The notes under the pieces: model-generated
Seen by the model: only the letters and a program-made list of their open reading frames with translations
Told to the model about the DNA's origin: nothing
Database searches by the model: none
In this document: positions 36,092 through 49,098 of the stretch, piece by piece
Layout: the number at the start of each line of letters is the position of its first letter
How positions within the stretch are numbered: position 1 is the stretch's first letter
Translations under genes and position numbers: made by a program
Source of the DNA: Zhengitettix transpicula
Lineage: Eukaryota > Arthropoda > Insecta > Orthoptera > Tetrigidae
Reading direction: 5' to 3'
DNA length: 64,000 nt
Assembly: GCA_037074705.1 (NCBI GenBank)
Contig: CM073590.1
Coordinates: 9,060,001-9,124,000 of the forward strand

Positions 36092-37207
36092 TCAGATAAT
36101 ATACAAGAAAATAAGTCGTAATCATGACGTAGATGTCCTCCAAACCGACTTAGATATACTAAGAACATGGGCTAAGCGAAATAAAATGAAAATTAACAAA
36201 GTAAAAAGTTAGGCGATCAGTTTCATTAAAATGATCCTACATCAATCCTTGGAATACAAAATAAAAGTGCCCCAGGAGACAAACGGTAAATACCTAGACA
36301 TTTATTTTAACAGTAAGTTGGGGTACGAGGAGCAGTAAAACTATGCTACAAGGAAAGCATGGAATACTTTGCACTTTGTAATGAGGTGTCTCAAGAAGGG
36401 AAATGCAAAATCCAAGGAAATTGCATATCTATCATTAGAGCGTTCACTAATGGAATATGGTGCAGCATGCTGGATCCGTATAGGAAAAATCATATAGAAT
36501 CCTTAGAAATTCGTACAGATTGGGCATGGAAGCGAAAAAGAAAAACTTCTAGGGTGGGAAGCACTACAGACGAGAAATGAAAGAGCCAGGCTACACGTTT
36601 TCTTTCAAACTTTTGCAGGTCAAAAACCTTGGCAAGGAATTCGAGATAGATTAAGAGAACAGACTCGGTACCGAAGGATTGACCACATGTTCCAGTTAAA
36701 TACCAGACAGCAACAGATGTTGGAAAATACTCATTTCTAAATAGGACAATAAATAAGTGGAACAATTTAGCTGCAAGAGTTTTTGGAGAAAGTCCTCTAA
36801 CGGAAAGAAAATTTAAACTTAATCTGAACTCTCTAGTGAATATAGTGTAGTGAAGTGAAGTGATAGTGCTCCGTTATAAACTAAAAAGGAAAAATGGAAA
36901 CATTCCTTGTCTCCTTAGGTAGTTTATTCGTTTAGTAACCTCTATTGTCAGACATCTTTACACTTTTCTTCTTTTCAGGCCAGCACATTATTAATTCCTT
37001 CTTTAACTTATTCAAAATTAACCTTTAATTCATATAATGTTATATACATGTCTTTATGACATAGTTTATATTTTATAATAATTATGTTCATTTACTCTGT
37101 TTTCCCTTATAGTAACTTCCCTTATTTAATTGGTAATTATATTGTAATTTCTTTAATCTATCACCAGGTAAACTGCCCATTTGCAGATTAAATAAATACA
37201 TACATAC
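36092..37207 (+). mobile_element. 5'-truncated CR1/Jockey-like LINE relic with 3' UTR
   Basis: The plus strand shows the end of a reverse transcriptase and its C-terminal region, broken by stops and shifts. In order these are LQTDLDILRTWAKRNKMKIN (from about 36145), a KYLDIYFNSKLGYEE stretch, EIAYLSLERSLMEYGAACW (to 36473), WEALQTRNERAR and DRLREQTRYRRIDHM (from about 36556), then FLNRTINKWNNLAAR with a stop at 36848-36850. This layout is the thumb and tail of non-LTR retrotransposons. A 3' UTR of about 350 bp ends in ATTAAATAAATACATACATA, a typical LINE simple-repeat tail. The copy is inactive. It lies in the same direction as Dscam2. Confidence 0.85.
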
Positions 37208-38445
37208 AGATCCAAATGCTATGAAACTGAATGAACGGATTTGAATGGAAAAATCTCTACCAAACCAGAAATTGAACACAGAATCTCTGTTTGGCTCGTG
37301 GTAGCTCCAAGCTCCTTTTCGCCCCATAATTAGACCGTGGAGAATTTGTCTTTACGACGGATGGAGGAGCCTCACACGTGACCGAAAGTCGAATTCCGTA
37401 GTTACAGCGACCACATACCTAGCGGAGATCCTGATCCGTTTGATATTTTTCTAACCTTTTCCGTTTAAATGTTGACTATAGTTAGAACCACGAAAATGTA
37501 ACACCAAGGTCACGGACACTTCCGGATACGTTGCCAAGTCTTAGACCTGGTAGTTAACTATAGGTTAACAAGTACTGAGAGGATGCACAATCTGGCAACA
37601 TCACTGGACGAAGGAAGGGGGTGCGATTTACCTACTTGGTCTTGATAATTACATTTTAGCGGCACAGACTGTAAATAACGTTGGCTTGATCTAAAACTTC
37701 TTTCCCCGGATTATTCATCAGTTCTTCCCTTATCTCCCCATAGTTTTGACTGATTGTGATATCTTGGTGTTAAGTAAAAAACTCTGAATCTGCTACTCTG
37801 CAATAAATCAGCACACAAAAAGTATTTAAATCTCATTATTCTGTTCACAAAAATATTTTCTGATGCACTTGATGAAATGTGACACTCGTCTCACATGAAT
37901 CAAATTCTTTCGTAATTTTCTCAGCGTAACATATTTAACTATATGAAACGCAATTAGTAAATCATATTGGATAGGTGCAAAAATATTGCGTTTTGCTCTT
38001 TGAAAAATATTTCTCGTGAATTGTCCTAAGATTCTTAAGGCAAACGATTCTATAAGTCACTAATTATCTCTCAGGTATAATTTAGAGGAGAAGTTTGGAA
38101 AACAGACGACGTTTCCTCAACTATTCCCAACTTTCATCAAACGGGCGTTCTATGTTCTTCAAACGGACTGAAACCAGAGAAGTGATTATTGATATCTTCT
38201 ATAAATTTCAATTTTGATCCAAAACAATTTCTCAAAGCTACCATTAAAATAGTATTCAATAAATATAGCATTCGTAGGTCAGACGGTTATATTGAATTAC
38301 CACTTAACGTAGTAACTTGCAACCCACTTCTGAAAGTTTGACACTGTGATTTACAATTTACTCTTGTATTGACGTTTGTCTCATGCGCGCATTCCGTACA
38401 TTTTCCGATATATGAATTGTTTAACATGGTATTTGCAAGCAAGGT

Positions 38446-38857
38446 TCTAATCACATGGATCCAAATTTCATCGACGGTTACGAATCTGCGTAAAAAGTCA
38501 TGTGAACATTTCTAGATTCTGAGTTGAAATGTTTTTCCGAATCCGTTTTTGGTCCAATGTCAACAGTCGCCGCACCCATCGTGCTCAAAGCATTTTCATG
38601 GCCAGTTTTTCATGGAGAATGAAATGCACTCTTTCAGTTGAGAAAACTAAGGCATCAGCTACCTCACGCACTTTTAGTCTACAATCTTCCATTACGATAT
38701 TGTGAAATTTTTCGATGTTTTCGTGGGTGTTGACTTCAATGAGGCGGTCGGTGCGAGTTTCATCTTCTGTGATTCTGCGACCTCATTTAAACTCATTAAA
38801 CCAGAAGTAAATTGTCGTCAATGCTGGTACAGAGTCCGCATGAACTTCATCCATTTC
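38446..38857 (-). pseudogene. mariner transposase relic, main part
   Basis: On the minus strand the frame reads DEVHADSVPALTTIYFWFNE, then ITEDETRTDRLIEVNTHENI, VREVADALVFSTERVHFIL, ARWVRRLLTLDQKRIRKNIS. This is the N-terminal helix-turn-helix half of a Tc1/mariner (mariner subfamily) transposase. Several in-frame stops (after NEFK, MKML and EMFT) and loss of everything past the first catalytic region make it dead. The first codons lie at 39366-39442, beyond a family A insertion. Confidence 0.9.
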
Positions 38858-39361
38858 GGTTTTGTTTTTCTTTTTTGGACAACAGGCTACATGAGGGTAA
38901 TCCACGTTGGGCAACTCCCCTTCAATAGCATAGGAAGGGATTTGAAAGGGGGGATGCGGAAGGGTAGAAGAAGGTAGCCAAGGGTTAACTAGGGCCCCCG
39001 GGCTATATTTTAAGGATCCTACCCGTCATTCGCCTAAAGAAATTCAGGGAAAACCCTAGAAAAACCTGCATCAGGTAGGTCAGGCATTGGGTACTTGTCC
39101 CACGCCCTTCCGATAGCGGGAGAGGAGTTTGCTGTTGGGACGCATCATTCCCTTCTCCGTGCCTCGACCAGTTTAGGAGGCAGCGGGCCGACTATTCCAA
39201 TTGGAATGGCGGACAACTCTTTCCGTATGCCCAAGGTCTGTGACCTCTCAGAACAGGCCGAGGTGCCTCGGCTTGTGGGAACCTTAGTTCAAAATCGGAG
39301 AGGAAAAGGCATCCCCAAAGGTTACCTGCGAGAGAATTCTCCATTTTCATTCAACAGATAG
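38858..39361 (-). mobile_element. family A retroposon inserted in a mariner transposase
   Basis: A T-rich lead (the A tail on minus), AACAGGCTACATGAGGGTAA and the nearly complete body end in TTACCTGCGAGAGAATTCTC. The element splits the mariner frame between IKRE and the Met before DEVHAD. The flanks ATCCATTTC (left) and ATCATTC (right) look like a target duplication that has lost two bases. The nesting gives an age order: mariner first, family A later. Confidence 0.85.
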
Positions 39362-39365
39362 ATCA

Positions 39366-39442
39366 TTCCCGTTTGATTTGTGCAGCTGTCAAACCATTCA
39401 AATGAAATGTTTAATGCCAGCGCGAAATTCGTTTTTTCCTAT
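39366..39442 (-). pseudogene. mariner transposase relic, N-terminal codons
   Basis: On the minus strand, GKNEFRAGIKHF then, after a one-base shift, HLNGLTAAQIKRE is the mariner N-terminus. It joins directly to the DEVHAD segment on the other side of the family A insertion. An ATA stands where the start codon is expected. Confidence 0.85.
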
Positions 39443-40488
39443 CGTCCACCAGATTACGAACCAACACTACAGAAGGCTGCCAACAATGAACTACGACAGG
39501 CATATGATTAAAACTTGTAGGAATATGTTTACCAACAATGGTGCGAAAGTGAAAAATTTCCAATACTTACCGTATACTATTTTAACTAAACAATCAAACG
39601 TATTCATAATAACTGCTGGCACACAGTCAATAATTGATAATAGAAAAATATCTCAATTTAAAACATTATGTTCTTTTCATTACCCAGGCATTTAAGCGTT
39701 TTGGTTAACAACCCAGATATACAAAATTGCGGTTCTGCGGCATATGTATAAAATGAGGGAAACATAATTAAACATGAAACCAAAATAATTACCACAGCAC
39801 ATTAACACTCGGAAATTATAAGTCTTGATCCTTGGGGATATTTTGATCTAACTGGCCTTTTCTGAACCAATTAAAGGATGATAGTTAATAGATAGATACA
39901 TATTTAGCTGTGATTAAATCATATCTAATGGTTTCATTAGGGTAACAGAAATAATTTAATTTAATTAATTAAATATGTATAAGAATAATTATATTTTTAT
40001 GAGAAATATCTTTTGAAGTACTAGTTTTAATTTAAAAAGGAATTGCTAGACATGTGCACTTTTTTGCTGTACTATATTGTCATCCTAGCATCATTTAAAT
40101 AACTCAAGGTAGTTTTAGTTCCATTAACTGTAAATAATGAGTATTTTAATTAAAATTTCAACTTCTTTTCTGTGACCGCAAATAAGTACTTTAACATTTC
40201 TACACGCTATTTTCAGTACTTGAAGGATTATTAATCAAAGCCGACGGACGTGAGTTTTGTAAAATTTATGGAGAAGTTTATACTTTACTTAACGCCGGTT
40301 TCCTGGGACATTTGAATAAAATTCAAATACAGGAACGAAAGTAACAAATATGAGGATCTACGGAAAGAGACTCGAAGTCCAACCCCACAAATTACGATGT
40401 CATCACCTCGTTGTCTGAATAGTTTTTATTAAAGAAATAAAACAATTGATTAACTTATACAGACACTTTTTATTTATATTGTAACAAC

Positions 40489-40517
40489 GTTTCGATACCT
40501 ATTTGTATCTTCTTCAG
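40489..40517 (-). ncRNA. hammerhead-ribozyme-like core, left arm
   Basis: On the minus strand: CTGAAGA (fits CUGANGA), then GATAC, AAATAG loop, GTATC (perfect 5-bp stem II), then GAAAC. The CAAATAGG around the loop resembles the stem II loop of the schistosome SM-alpha hammerhead as I recall it. Stems I and III and the cleavage triplet could not be placed with confidence. Confidence 0.6.
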
Positions 40518-40810
40518 GTATTTTTCTAAAGAGCCGGTATTTACAAAAGATTAAATCTCCAGATGTCAGGTCAAACCATCAAAACTACAGCCTTTCATTC
40601 AGACTTGCTACAACCTTGTTAAAGTTAAGTGAATTGAGTGCCTGACACTTTAAAAATTGTTCTGAATAATAACTTGTTAATAGTTTTGTTGTGCTAGTTT
40701 AGGATATTAATTTGGTTTGTTTTGTGTTTATTTTAGTTTGCCTTTGTTGACTTTGTTTAGTTATACTATAAATATAATCATTTGTAAATACCTCCTCTTT
40801 AGGAAAATAC

Positions 40811-40839
40811 CTGAAGAAGATACAAATAGGTATCGAAAC
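40811..40839 (+). ncRNA. hammerhead-ribozyme-like core, right arm
   Basis: CTGAAGA (40811-40817), GATAC (40819-40823), loop AAATAG, GTATC (40830-40834), GAAAC (40835-40839). It is identical to the left-arm core in inverted orientation. The catalytic boxes and stem II are intact; the other two stems are unproven. Confidence 0.6.
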
Positions 40840-41018
40840 GTTGTTACAATATAAATGTAAAATAAAAAGTGTCTGTATAACGTCATCAATTGTTTTATTA
40901 ATTCCAAAACAGACATGAATTTTATTAAAGTTAAATAAACAGTGCCAAATATTTAGTATAAAAGTACTCAATTGAAAGCGTGGTTCAAGTTACGATGTAG
41001 CTGCGGCTGAGAAAAGTT

Positions 41019-41047
41019 TGTATGTACCTAAGTTTGTATGTACCTAA
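41019..41047. repeat. tandem duplication of a 16-bp unit
   Basis: GTTTGTATGTACCTAA occurs twice in direct succession. Confidence 0.85.
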
Positions 41048-43439
41048 AGAATCCTGAAAGCTTCCTCGTAAGAGACTCTGTGGAACTATTTTCACATTGA
41101 CAATATGATGATACAAAGATGGATGTTTCAAAAGGAAGCAAACTGAGATTACTTACATTCATCCATCTTGTTCGTGAGTGAGGAGACACGCCCGAAGATA
41201 TGCTCATGGCATCTGTGATTGACAAGCTGTTTAAGAAATCTGTTATTCTCCATCGTGAAGATTCGAAAAGGCGATGGAATATCGTTCAAGAGAGTGAAGA
41301 AGCGCTTTCAGCCGCACGTTCGAATATAAAAAAGATGACTGGTCTCCATATTTTTGACGTGGAACAATACGTGCCTCACTCAAGTTGTGAGTTATAACTT
41401 TTAAACTTCGTAAATGTTCCCAGTGTGGCATGTATCAATATCAATTTCATATATTACTTGAAAGTATGGTTGTTAATCTACATACAATAATTGTATTTCA
41501 TTATCCACGCCAATTATGTATTATCTCATTATTTACATAGAGTTCACCTTTTATTTTCCCAATGCCAATTTTTTTTCGTTAAGTTAATTTTCTATTAATA
41601 CACGTTTATATCACAAAACCATAAGTACCCATGAATGCAAGAACAATTTGGTTCACTTTTAAACTAAATAAAATTAACAAATGCAAAACTAAAAATACAG
41701 CTAACCAAACTATTTAAAACATTCGTTATATGATCTATTTTTAACGTCTGTATAGTTTAATTTTAGTAAATAAAACAGTCAAATATAGGCTATTAAAATT
41801 ATAATGTATTTCAGAAAAAACAGAAGGAGCTCCAATCAAAGCTAAGTATTTTTCCATCCTAATACTTAAATTATGATTAAAGTAATCAAGCTCCATGTTT
41901 CATTAGACGTGTGTAATCAAAAACAATGAATTGTAGACAAAACTACAAGGATATTAAACTAAATTCAAATATTAAACTAACCAACTGAAAGTAACAAATA
42001 AACTTAATTAACTTATAATGTTAATGCGCTACTTCATTACATATTTGATAAAGAAAGAATAATTGAAATCCATTTAAAAGTAAGAGAATTGAAGTACAAT
42101 TGTGAGGTTAGCTTACATAACCTTGGAATTCTGTCGCTTTACATCTTCCAGAACAATACTGCTTTCAGCGTCCTCGGCGTATATTTTCTGCCATTTGCAA
42201 AGTCCGTTTCAAACAGTCGGAGCTTGGACTACTGTGAAATGCTATAGATCTAAACTTCCCCCCTCCCTCTCCACCCCTCTCGGTACATTGTCACTATACT
42301 ATGTATTACAGAATTTGAAAATGTAAGAATCTTCATTCTTCAATTTTATAAATCCTCTTGGTGAAAATTTTTTCTCCCTTACCGCATTGTAACCGCCAGA
42401 TCAGAACGCCTTTTGTTACTTGCGCAAACCCAATTTTTTTAATGTCTGGAGGATTTAAAAATGCTGGAATTTCAATTTTCTTTTAATCGCATTGTCTACT
42501 TTCCGTAGGTGAAACTACATAGTATGTACTCAATCGTACCACACTATAAGATACACATTTTTTTTTGACTTGGATAAAATAATGTTCCTTCATTAATAAC
42601 TTAAAAACGATTGACGGTCCAGCATTTATGTCCAATTTTTATTGTATTGCTGACAGAAACACGTTCCAAACATTTGTATAACTTAGCATGAAGCCAATCA
42701 CCATTGATTGGGATTTTAAACTACATTATTCTTTCCTTGCATTACCTCGTCGAAATTTCCTGTCAATGAATCATCCAAGTGCTATAAGAAGCAGAAAATT
42801 ACTAAGTGTTAATTCACCCCACAATTGTACAGTAAACATTTCCAAAAGTCCTAAGTAATTAATTCAATATATTATGTCATATATGATTTATTATTTTCAC
42901 ATATTTGGACTCCTTGTTGAGGTGTAGTTTCTTTAATTTACACACTTAACGATTTCACATAATACCATGTATTTTTTCCCCTTGTATTTGCATATGACAT
43001 TGATCGTTTCAGTTGAGATTTATCAACAATAAGAGTTTAAAAATCCTGATTTAAAATAAGTAAATGCATGTACGTAGGTGACAAAGTTTAGTTACGAATA
43101 TTCCTTGTCACAGAACGCGATGCGTTTCACGGGATACTCAAATAAGACGTTATATTCTTCAATTCGTCATTTTACAAAAATATGTTATTTATGTAGAAAT
43201 TTCCAAAATTATAAATGCTCCTACCTTTTTGTTCCTAATATATCCAGTCATATCATCCACTAAATGTTAAAATCTTCATGAACATTATTCGTTTCGGTTA
43301 CGTTCACTTCTCTAGATACCAGTAAGTTTATTTTGAAAATTCAATTTCGGCCTCTGAATAATGTTTAAACTTATTCAATAAATATCAGGTTGATCCCCAA
43401 AGGATGACAGGATTATGTACTTTATATACGGGTCTGTGA

Positions 43440-43960
43440 CAGGTTCAAGCATTAGGAAAGGAAACGAGAAATATCAACGCCCCCCAACAGCAAGGGACTT
43501 TCCAAACGTCGCACAAATCAACTTTTCCGGTCAAAAGTGGGAACTGCGCCACTCCGGAAAACGGCGGTAATAACCTCCAAAAATTCGATTCGTACAAAAA
43601 AAAAAGCGAGACACAGTTCTCGCTAGCGGTACTGTACAATTCGGCCCCAGATGGAAATGGCCGGTATTCGGATACAATGCACAGACATGTTGCCATATTA
43701 CATTTCGGCGGGCCGACCTTCATATCCCCGTGGGACGTTTTTATTGTCCTCGCTGTCAGGCAGAATGATACAGCATCCACTGCGAGGCAATATTGTCGCT
43801 TTATTGCGACTGCCCATTCTGGCCAAGCACAGCTACGGAATTAAAAAATCGATGGAAAACTCGGCTTTATCCTAAACGTGGACCCTTTGTACGGAACATT
43901 TATTTCGTTCGCCTGAAAGAACGCGTTTCTGATCACTCATACACGGCTAAATGGCAATTG
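43440..43960. other. GC-richer block with no recognised coding
   Basis: The stretch is clearly richer in CpG and GC than its surroundings, with GTACTGTACAATTCGGCCCC and GGCGGGCCGACC. Overlapping frames of 66-111 codons on both strands stay open but match nothing I know. It may be an old repeat, a regulatory block or an unknown exon. Confidence 0.3.
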
Positions 43961-46900
43961 ACGGTGAGTGTTACACAGTTTCATACGAGATAGCATTTAA
44001 ATTTTAAGGTACGGAAAATGGTACAATTAGCCTCTAGCACGACAAAAATACATATTTTTACTAAACATATTTATAGCAGTAAGTATAAAATGAAAAAAAA
44101 TATTTTAAACATCACCACTATACCGGCACTATAATGATTGTAACGCGGACGACGAGTTTCGTGTTCCTTCTTTCAATTAATTCGTGAATCTTTACCTGCT
44201 AATATTCCTGATATTAATTATAATTTTATATTAAATTGTAAATTGTTTATTTAATTATTCTGCAGTTAACATTATCAAGAACTCATAATAAATTGAGGCT
44301 GTGAAATAATCCGGCTTATTAATAATATTCTATTTATACATTGATGTGATGAGTTTTATTTAGGGGTCATCTTAGAAAAAAAACAGTGTATTAGAACCAC
44401 AGTAAAAGTTTACATAGAAAGTAATAACACGGGCAACGTCTGTCTGTAATTTGCTTTGACACACATCCTTTTTCGAAGATTTATTTACCCTATTGATTCC
44501 ATTTGTCAGGTATCTAACATCTTCCGGTTCCACGGATTTCACGACCACATCTTTCTTCTATTATACTCTGAACATTTGTCCCCTTTTGCTTTGGTATCAC
44601 AGAAAAATTTTACAGCCGAACTTTGACGTGAGGAAAGACATTTCTTAAGTTTACCAAGAATCTTTACGGAGTCGCATTGTACTAAAGAAATTTACCTTCT
44701 CGCCGAAATTTACTACATTCTTAAAGATGATGAGCTACATAAATATATATTTGTTATTTAAGACCATGATTTCAACTCAACGCAATTCAATTTATTTCAA
44801 TTGATAAATGATAGAGTAGCCAGATTTATAAGAATATATATTAATAATATAAGAATGACATATTAAAAATTACAGGACGTCTCGTCCTCGACTTCATAAG
44901 TTGCACAATGGATTTTCAGTACTATAAATCTATAAATGTTAATAAAAATTGTATTTAAACATGTGTCGGCTTAATTTTTTTGTATAAAATTAAATAAAAT
45001 AGTTACAATTTACATACATTACAAAATTATTGTACTAATATCAGCCAAATGTTTACGTTACATAAGTAATATTTGTGTAGAATTGCCAAGGCATGCTCAA
45101 TCGGCAATGCCAGCTGTAAATAGAGAGAAAAAAGTATCCAAATAACAGACAAAACTAATTAATAAGTACCTCACAACGTGCTGCAATCCTTGTTTCTTTA
45201 GTCAGGTATTTCAAGAGCCGTCAGTGCGACACACAGCACAAAACCAAAAGCAAAACTAAAATGAAGTTAAACGTCACAATGTCTATTCTAACCAAAATGA
45301 ACATGACAATGTGTTTCGTGAAATATATATGTACTGGTTTAAGTTTATAAAGCAGTAATGGAGCAACAATTTTAACTTACTTATAGGAATATGATAATAT
45401 AAGTTGCAGACATTGTTGTTGATATTTAAAATTATCAATAAAAAATTAATTACATGACTAAAAACCTTTTTTTCCCCCAAACAAAGCTGTGGTTCGTAAT
45501 CTGGTAGATAAAGCAGTCAAATTATGTCGTCAGTTGATTCATAATGATAATCTTGACTAAACTGTTAATATCCTTCTTCATTTTTACCCATTACATTTTA
45601 CTAGCAAATATATAAAATATATATTGATTAAAAATTGTACCATGAGAAAACTTTACCAATTATAAAGCGTAATAAGAAATTGTTTTCTATAGTGGTACCG
45701 TTTTTTGAAAACATACAGTCAAAACTTCTCTGATAATTAATGCATCCAAAATTACATTTCAGACAAAAATAACGTTATTTACAAAATTAGTTGTTTAGAT
45801 TGCAGTTACTTTCATATCGACCAAATGAAACGAGCTTTAAAATCTCATATCACTAAACAAAAAAACAATCAAAAATTTAATATCCAAAATTATTCAGTTC
45901 AGTTCTGTCAAAATTTATTTATTTAGATGAAGAATACAAATATTACTCCGGATTAATGAGCGCAATCAAATGATTGACCATTATCGTAAAACTAATAATG
46001 TAAATAGTATTTATGATACATTGTATTATAATATATTTATTGTAGTATAATTTTTTGTCTCCATTGTTTTTTCAAACGCAATAATACACCCGTAACATTT
46101 GTCTAAATATATATATCGTTCATTTTCATTTCGGTCGTAACGCTCCTGCAAAGCGCACATGTGATAATTAATTCAACAATCCTCTTGTAATTAATTGTAA
46201 GTAAGTATTATAAATGGTTATATTTGTAAAATATTTGTTTATTTTTTCTTATATTCTATGTTATTAAATTATTTCTGACAATTTTGGCTGTTTTCATTCA
46301 TTTGTTGAAGTCAGATAAATATTACTATGTTTATGTGGCCAAGGCAGCTGGTATTACTTGACACAATTTTATCATGCACATGATTTAACGGTTTTACGAT
46401 GAACATAATATCAAATAAAATTTACTTAAAAGTATTTTTATATGAATATATTACTCGTATTATTTATATTATTAAACTTGCGGGCACTGACCCTTACGAT
46501 CATTTAATCTGAACATTAAATAATAATTAATAAGCATACCCAATATTTATTATTGAGTTTTTTTGGAACCTAGTTTATTATATATGCATAAACTATAAAC
46601 TACGCTTTTAAAATTAAGTAATTCATCAAAATTATCCCATTTTGAAGCTAATACATTAAAACTTAACGGAGTTATATTTTAGGGTATTCAAGAATTCTTC
46701 TGTCACTTTCACAACAATTAATTTTTTTCAATCGCGTGGTATTGTTAGTGAGTTCGAAAATTAGTGAGTTACGAAAATCTGAAGTTGTATATTTGTACGT
46801 ACAAGAGTGATAATTCCGTAAATGCCAGTAAATCTGTCTACATCGCCGCTACAAGACACCCGTGAATCCAGCTGAAGTCTCTGGAGCTCTGCAACATTCC

Positions 46901-48410
46901 TCCGTGACACCGCGGGGAGAGATATTGCCTACTGAGAGAGAACGACCTTTTAATTTTGCGGGGATCAGATAAATCAAGCAAGAGTTTTCAGGCTGGAATA
47001 TAAGACATTACTCTGAAAGAGCAACGCTGATAATACATTTCATCACAGGAAGAATAAGTGTTCGTCGCTTCAGAGCGGATGAAAAAGATTCGAATCTGAA
47101 ATTGTTTTATCTATTGGGTTATATTCTTTCTTTTTCTCTAAATCCCCTTTATAATGGAAGCACTGATTCAAAGGACGGCGGAAATACAGAAATCGTTATG
47201 TAGAGCAGCTGCCGAGAACTTTTTAATGTGAGCTTAATTTTTTTCCTATTTCTATCTCCTTTCTCAGAACTGCTTAACCGTAGAAAAAGTCTTTCATTTG
47301 ATAAACCTCATATTTCATTTCTGATGATATACCGCAATTAATGTTTAAATAATCTTATTGTAGTCAAGTTTACGATTTTTATGTTTGCCTTCTGGGCTGT
47401 ATATGTCAAATGTAAAGATTGATTAATTTATGATTTAATTTTCATACAACTTAATTTATAGAATTTTGTATTTTTTAGTATCATCTATTTAAAAACCTTT
47501 TCTCTAGAAACCGTATAACTAAATTATTTGTATATGATTGATAAAAAAAATTACTCTCCCTTATAACTGTAAGCGGACGATTGAACAGCTACAAAGAAAA
47601 ATAAAGAATGTCTGGTTCCTTCTTTTCCATCTTTTGAAATATCCCTCCTGGCTCCACAAAAATCCCATCAATACCAACTGTAATAACTCCAGCTCGGCCT
47701 AAGAATCCAGTCCGCAGCCGACAGTCACGTTACATTTTGCGTCGCCGATAATATTATTTTCCTGCACGTCTGAGAATAATAAATGTCCATGAGAGATGGA
47801 TCAGTACTGTATCTTGATCTACATAACGATCGTAATGTTTATTTTCCAGAAAATACACGCCTTTAAAATTATGCCTCATCACACAATATTACGGTGATGA
47901 TGTCAAACAAGTTTTTCTTTATTTGGTGATTTTTATTGCTTTATACGATTAAGTAATTTTGATTTTTGGGTACAATATGTGCTTTTCCTGCAAAAATCAC
48001 TGAGATGGGGAATTTCAAGTAACTTTTTCAAATGTTTTTGATGTTTTATTGAAAATATAAATTTGGAAAAGTTGTGCTACATGATAATAAATTAAATGTT
48101 CACAGAACTACTTACATAAGTATATATAGTAAGTCATTGCTTCTGATTCTCAAATATAACTGGAACACTGCGTATAAATTGACGATTAACTACGATACAT
48201 CCACTTTATGTTTATAACCTCCATTGAGTAAGTTAGAATTTAGTAATAATACTAAATTTATTATATTACTAAAACAAATATTAAAAATAAATAATAATAT
48301 GGACTAATATGAAAAAATTTACTACGTTATAACTCATTAATAATTTTATATCTATCTTAAACCACAATTCTATCACATAGCGATGTAAAATCTCAGATCT
48401 TTTATGTTTT

Positions 48411-48452
48411 TGCTACAAAGACATCATATATTTTGCTACAAAAACATCTAGT
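48411..48452. repeat. two-copy tandem repeat, about 21 bp
   Basis: TTTGCTACAAAGACATC is followed directly by a second copy, TTTGCTACAAAAACATC. Confidence 0.75.
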
Positions 48453-48633
48453 ATGAAAGATATCCTGAAGTGGTACACGCGACTAAGTTGTTGTTTTGTA
48501 TAATTAAATTTAAGAGCTAAGAGATCACGTGATAGAGGCTCAAGCATAAACTGGTTTTGCGAATAGTAATTGTCTGAGCGCCTGAACTACTATAAGTTTT
48601 GAAGGTTCTATGAATTTTATAGTAATTTATTTA

Positions 48634-49098
48634 CAGTGCGTTCGGAAAGTCTCTGCGCAGTGGACTACGGATTTAGATGTTAGTTGGAAGTTTGAAACAA
48701 AGTTGGCGGAACCGGTTTTTAATATGTACGTATTGTTATTTAACATTTAACTGATTATTTCAGTTGTTGCAAGCAATGGAATGCGATGTGTAGTGTTCCG
48801 ATGGTCAATTTGTTTTCAACTGAGGAAAGTATTTTTCTTGGTCTTTCGACAAGGCGATAAATAAACAGATTGACTGCAGAATACATGTTTTTTTAGAGAT
48901 CAACAAAATCTGTAGTGTATTGCAATCTCCCACGCACGGTTCTTGACATAAAAACTGATATAACTGCGTACGAGATAAGCATATCACAATCAAATCTGCG
49001 GAAAGTGTTTTACAATAATATTAAGCTGGTTCAGGCTTGTGTGACCGTCATTTCCAATATATGATTTAACTGCACACAAACATTCCGAATGCATTGTG
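48634..49098. mobile_element. short Tc1/mariner-like element, decayed
   Basis: The left end CAGTGCGTTCGGAAAGT and the reverse complement of the right end (ATGCATTCGGAATGT) match over about 30 bp, continuing as CTGCGCAGT against TGTGCAGT. TA lies just outside each end (48632-48633 and 49099-49100), the insertion target of this superfamily. Inside, plus-strand fragments in shifted frames (NLFSTEESIFL, then FRQGDK) resemble the start of a Tc1/mariner-type transposase, but most of the gene is gone. An internally deleted, non-autonomous copy. Confidence 0.6.

Larger units (their letters stand above)
40436..40899. mobile_element. inverted-repeat element carrying two hammerhead-like motifs
   Basis: The arms 40436-40547 and 40781-40899 are near-perfect reverse complements, for example GGTATTTACAAA at 40536 against TTTGTAAATACC at 40781, and AATAAAACAATTGA at 40436 against its complement at 40886. 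About 230 bp of AT-rich spacer without coding separates them. Each arm holds a hammerhead-like core. Terminal repeats in inverted orientation and hammerheads inside terminal repeats are both known from Penelope-like elements, so a non-autonomous remnant of such an element is the leading reading. A minus-strand frame of 90 codons across the right arm is not supported as a gene. Confidence 0.7.

Noticed and set aside
40699..40971. 90-codon minus-strand frame
   Set aside because: It crosses the right arm of the hammerhead-bearing element and has no domain or conservation signal.
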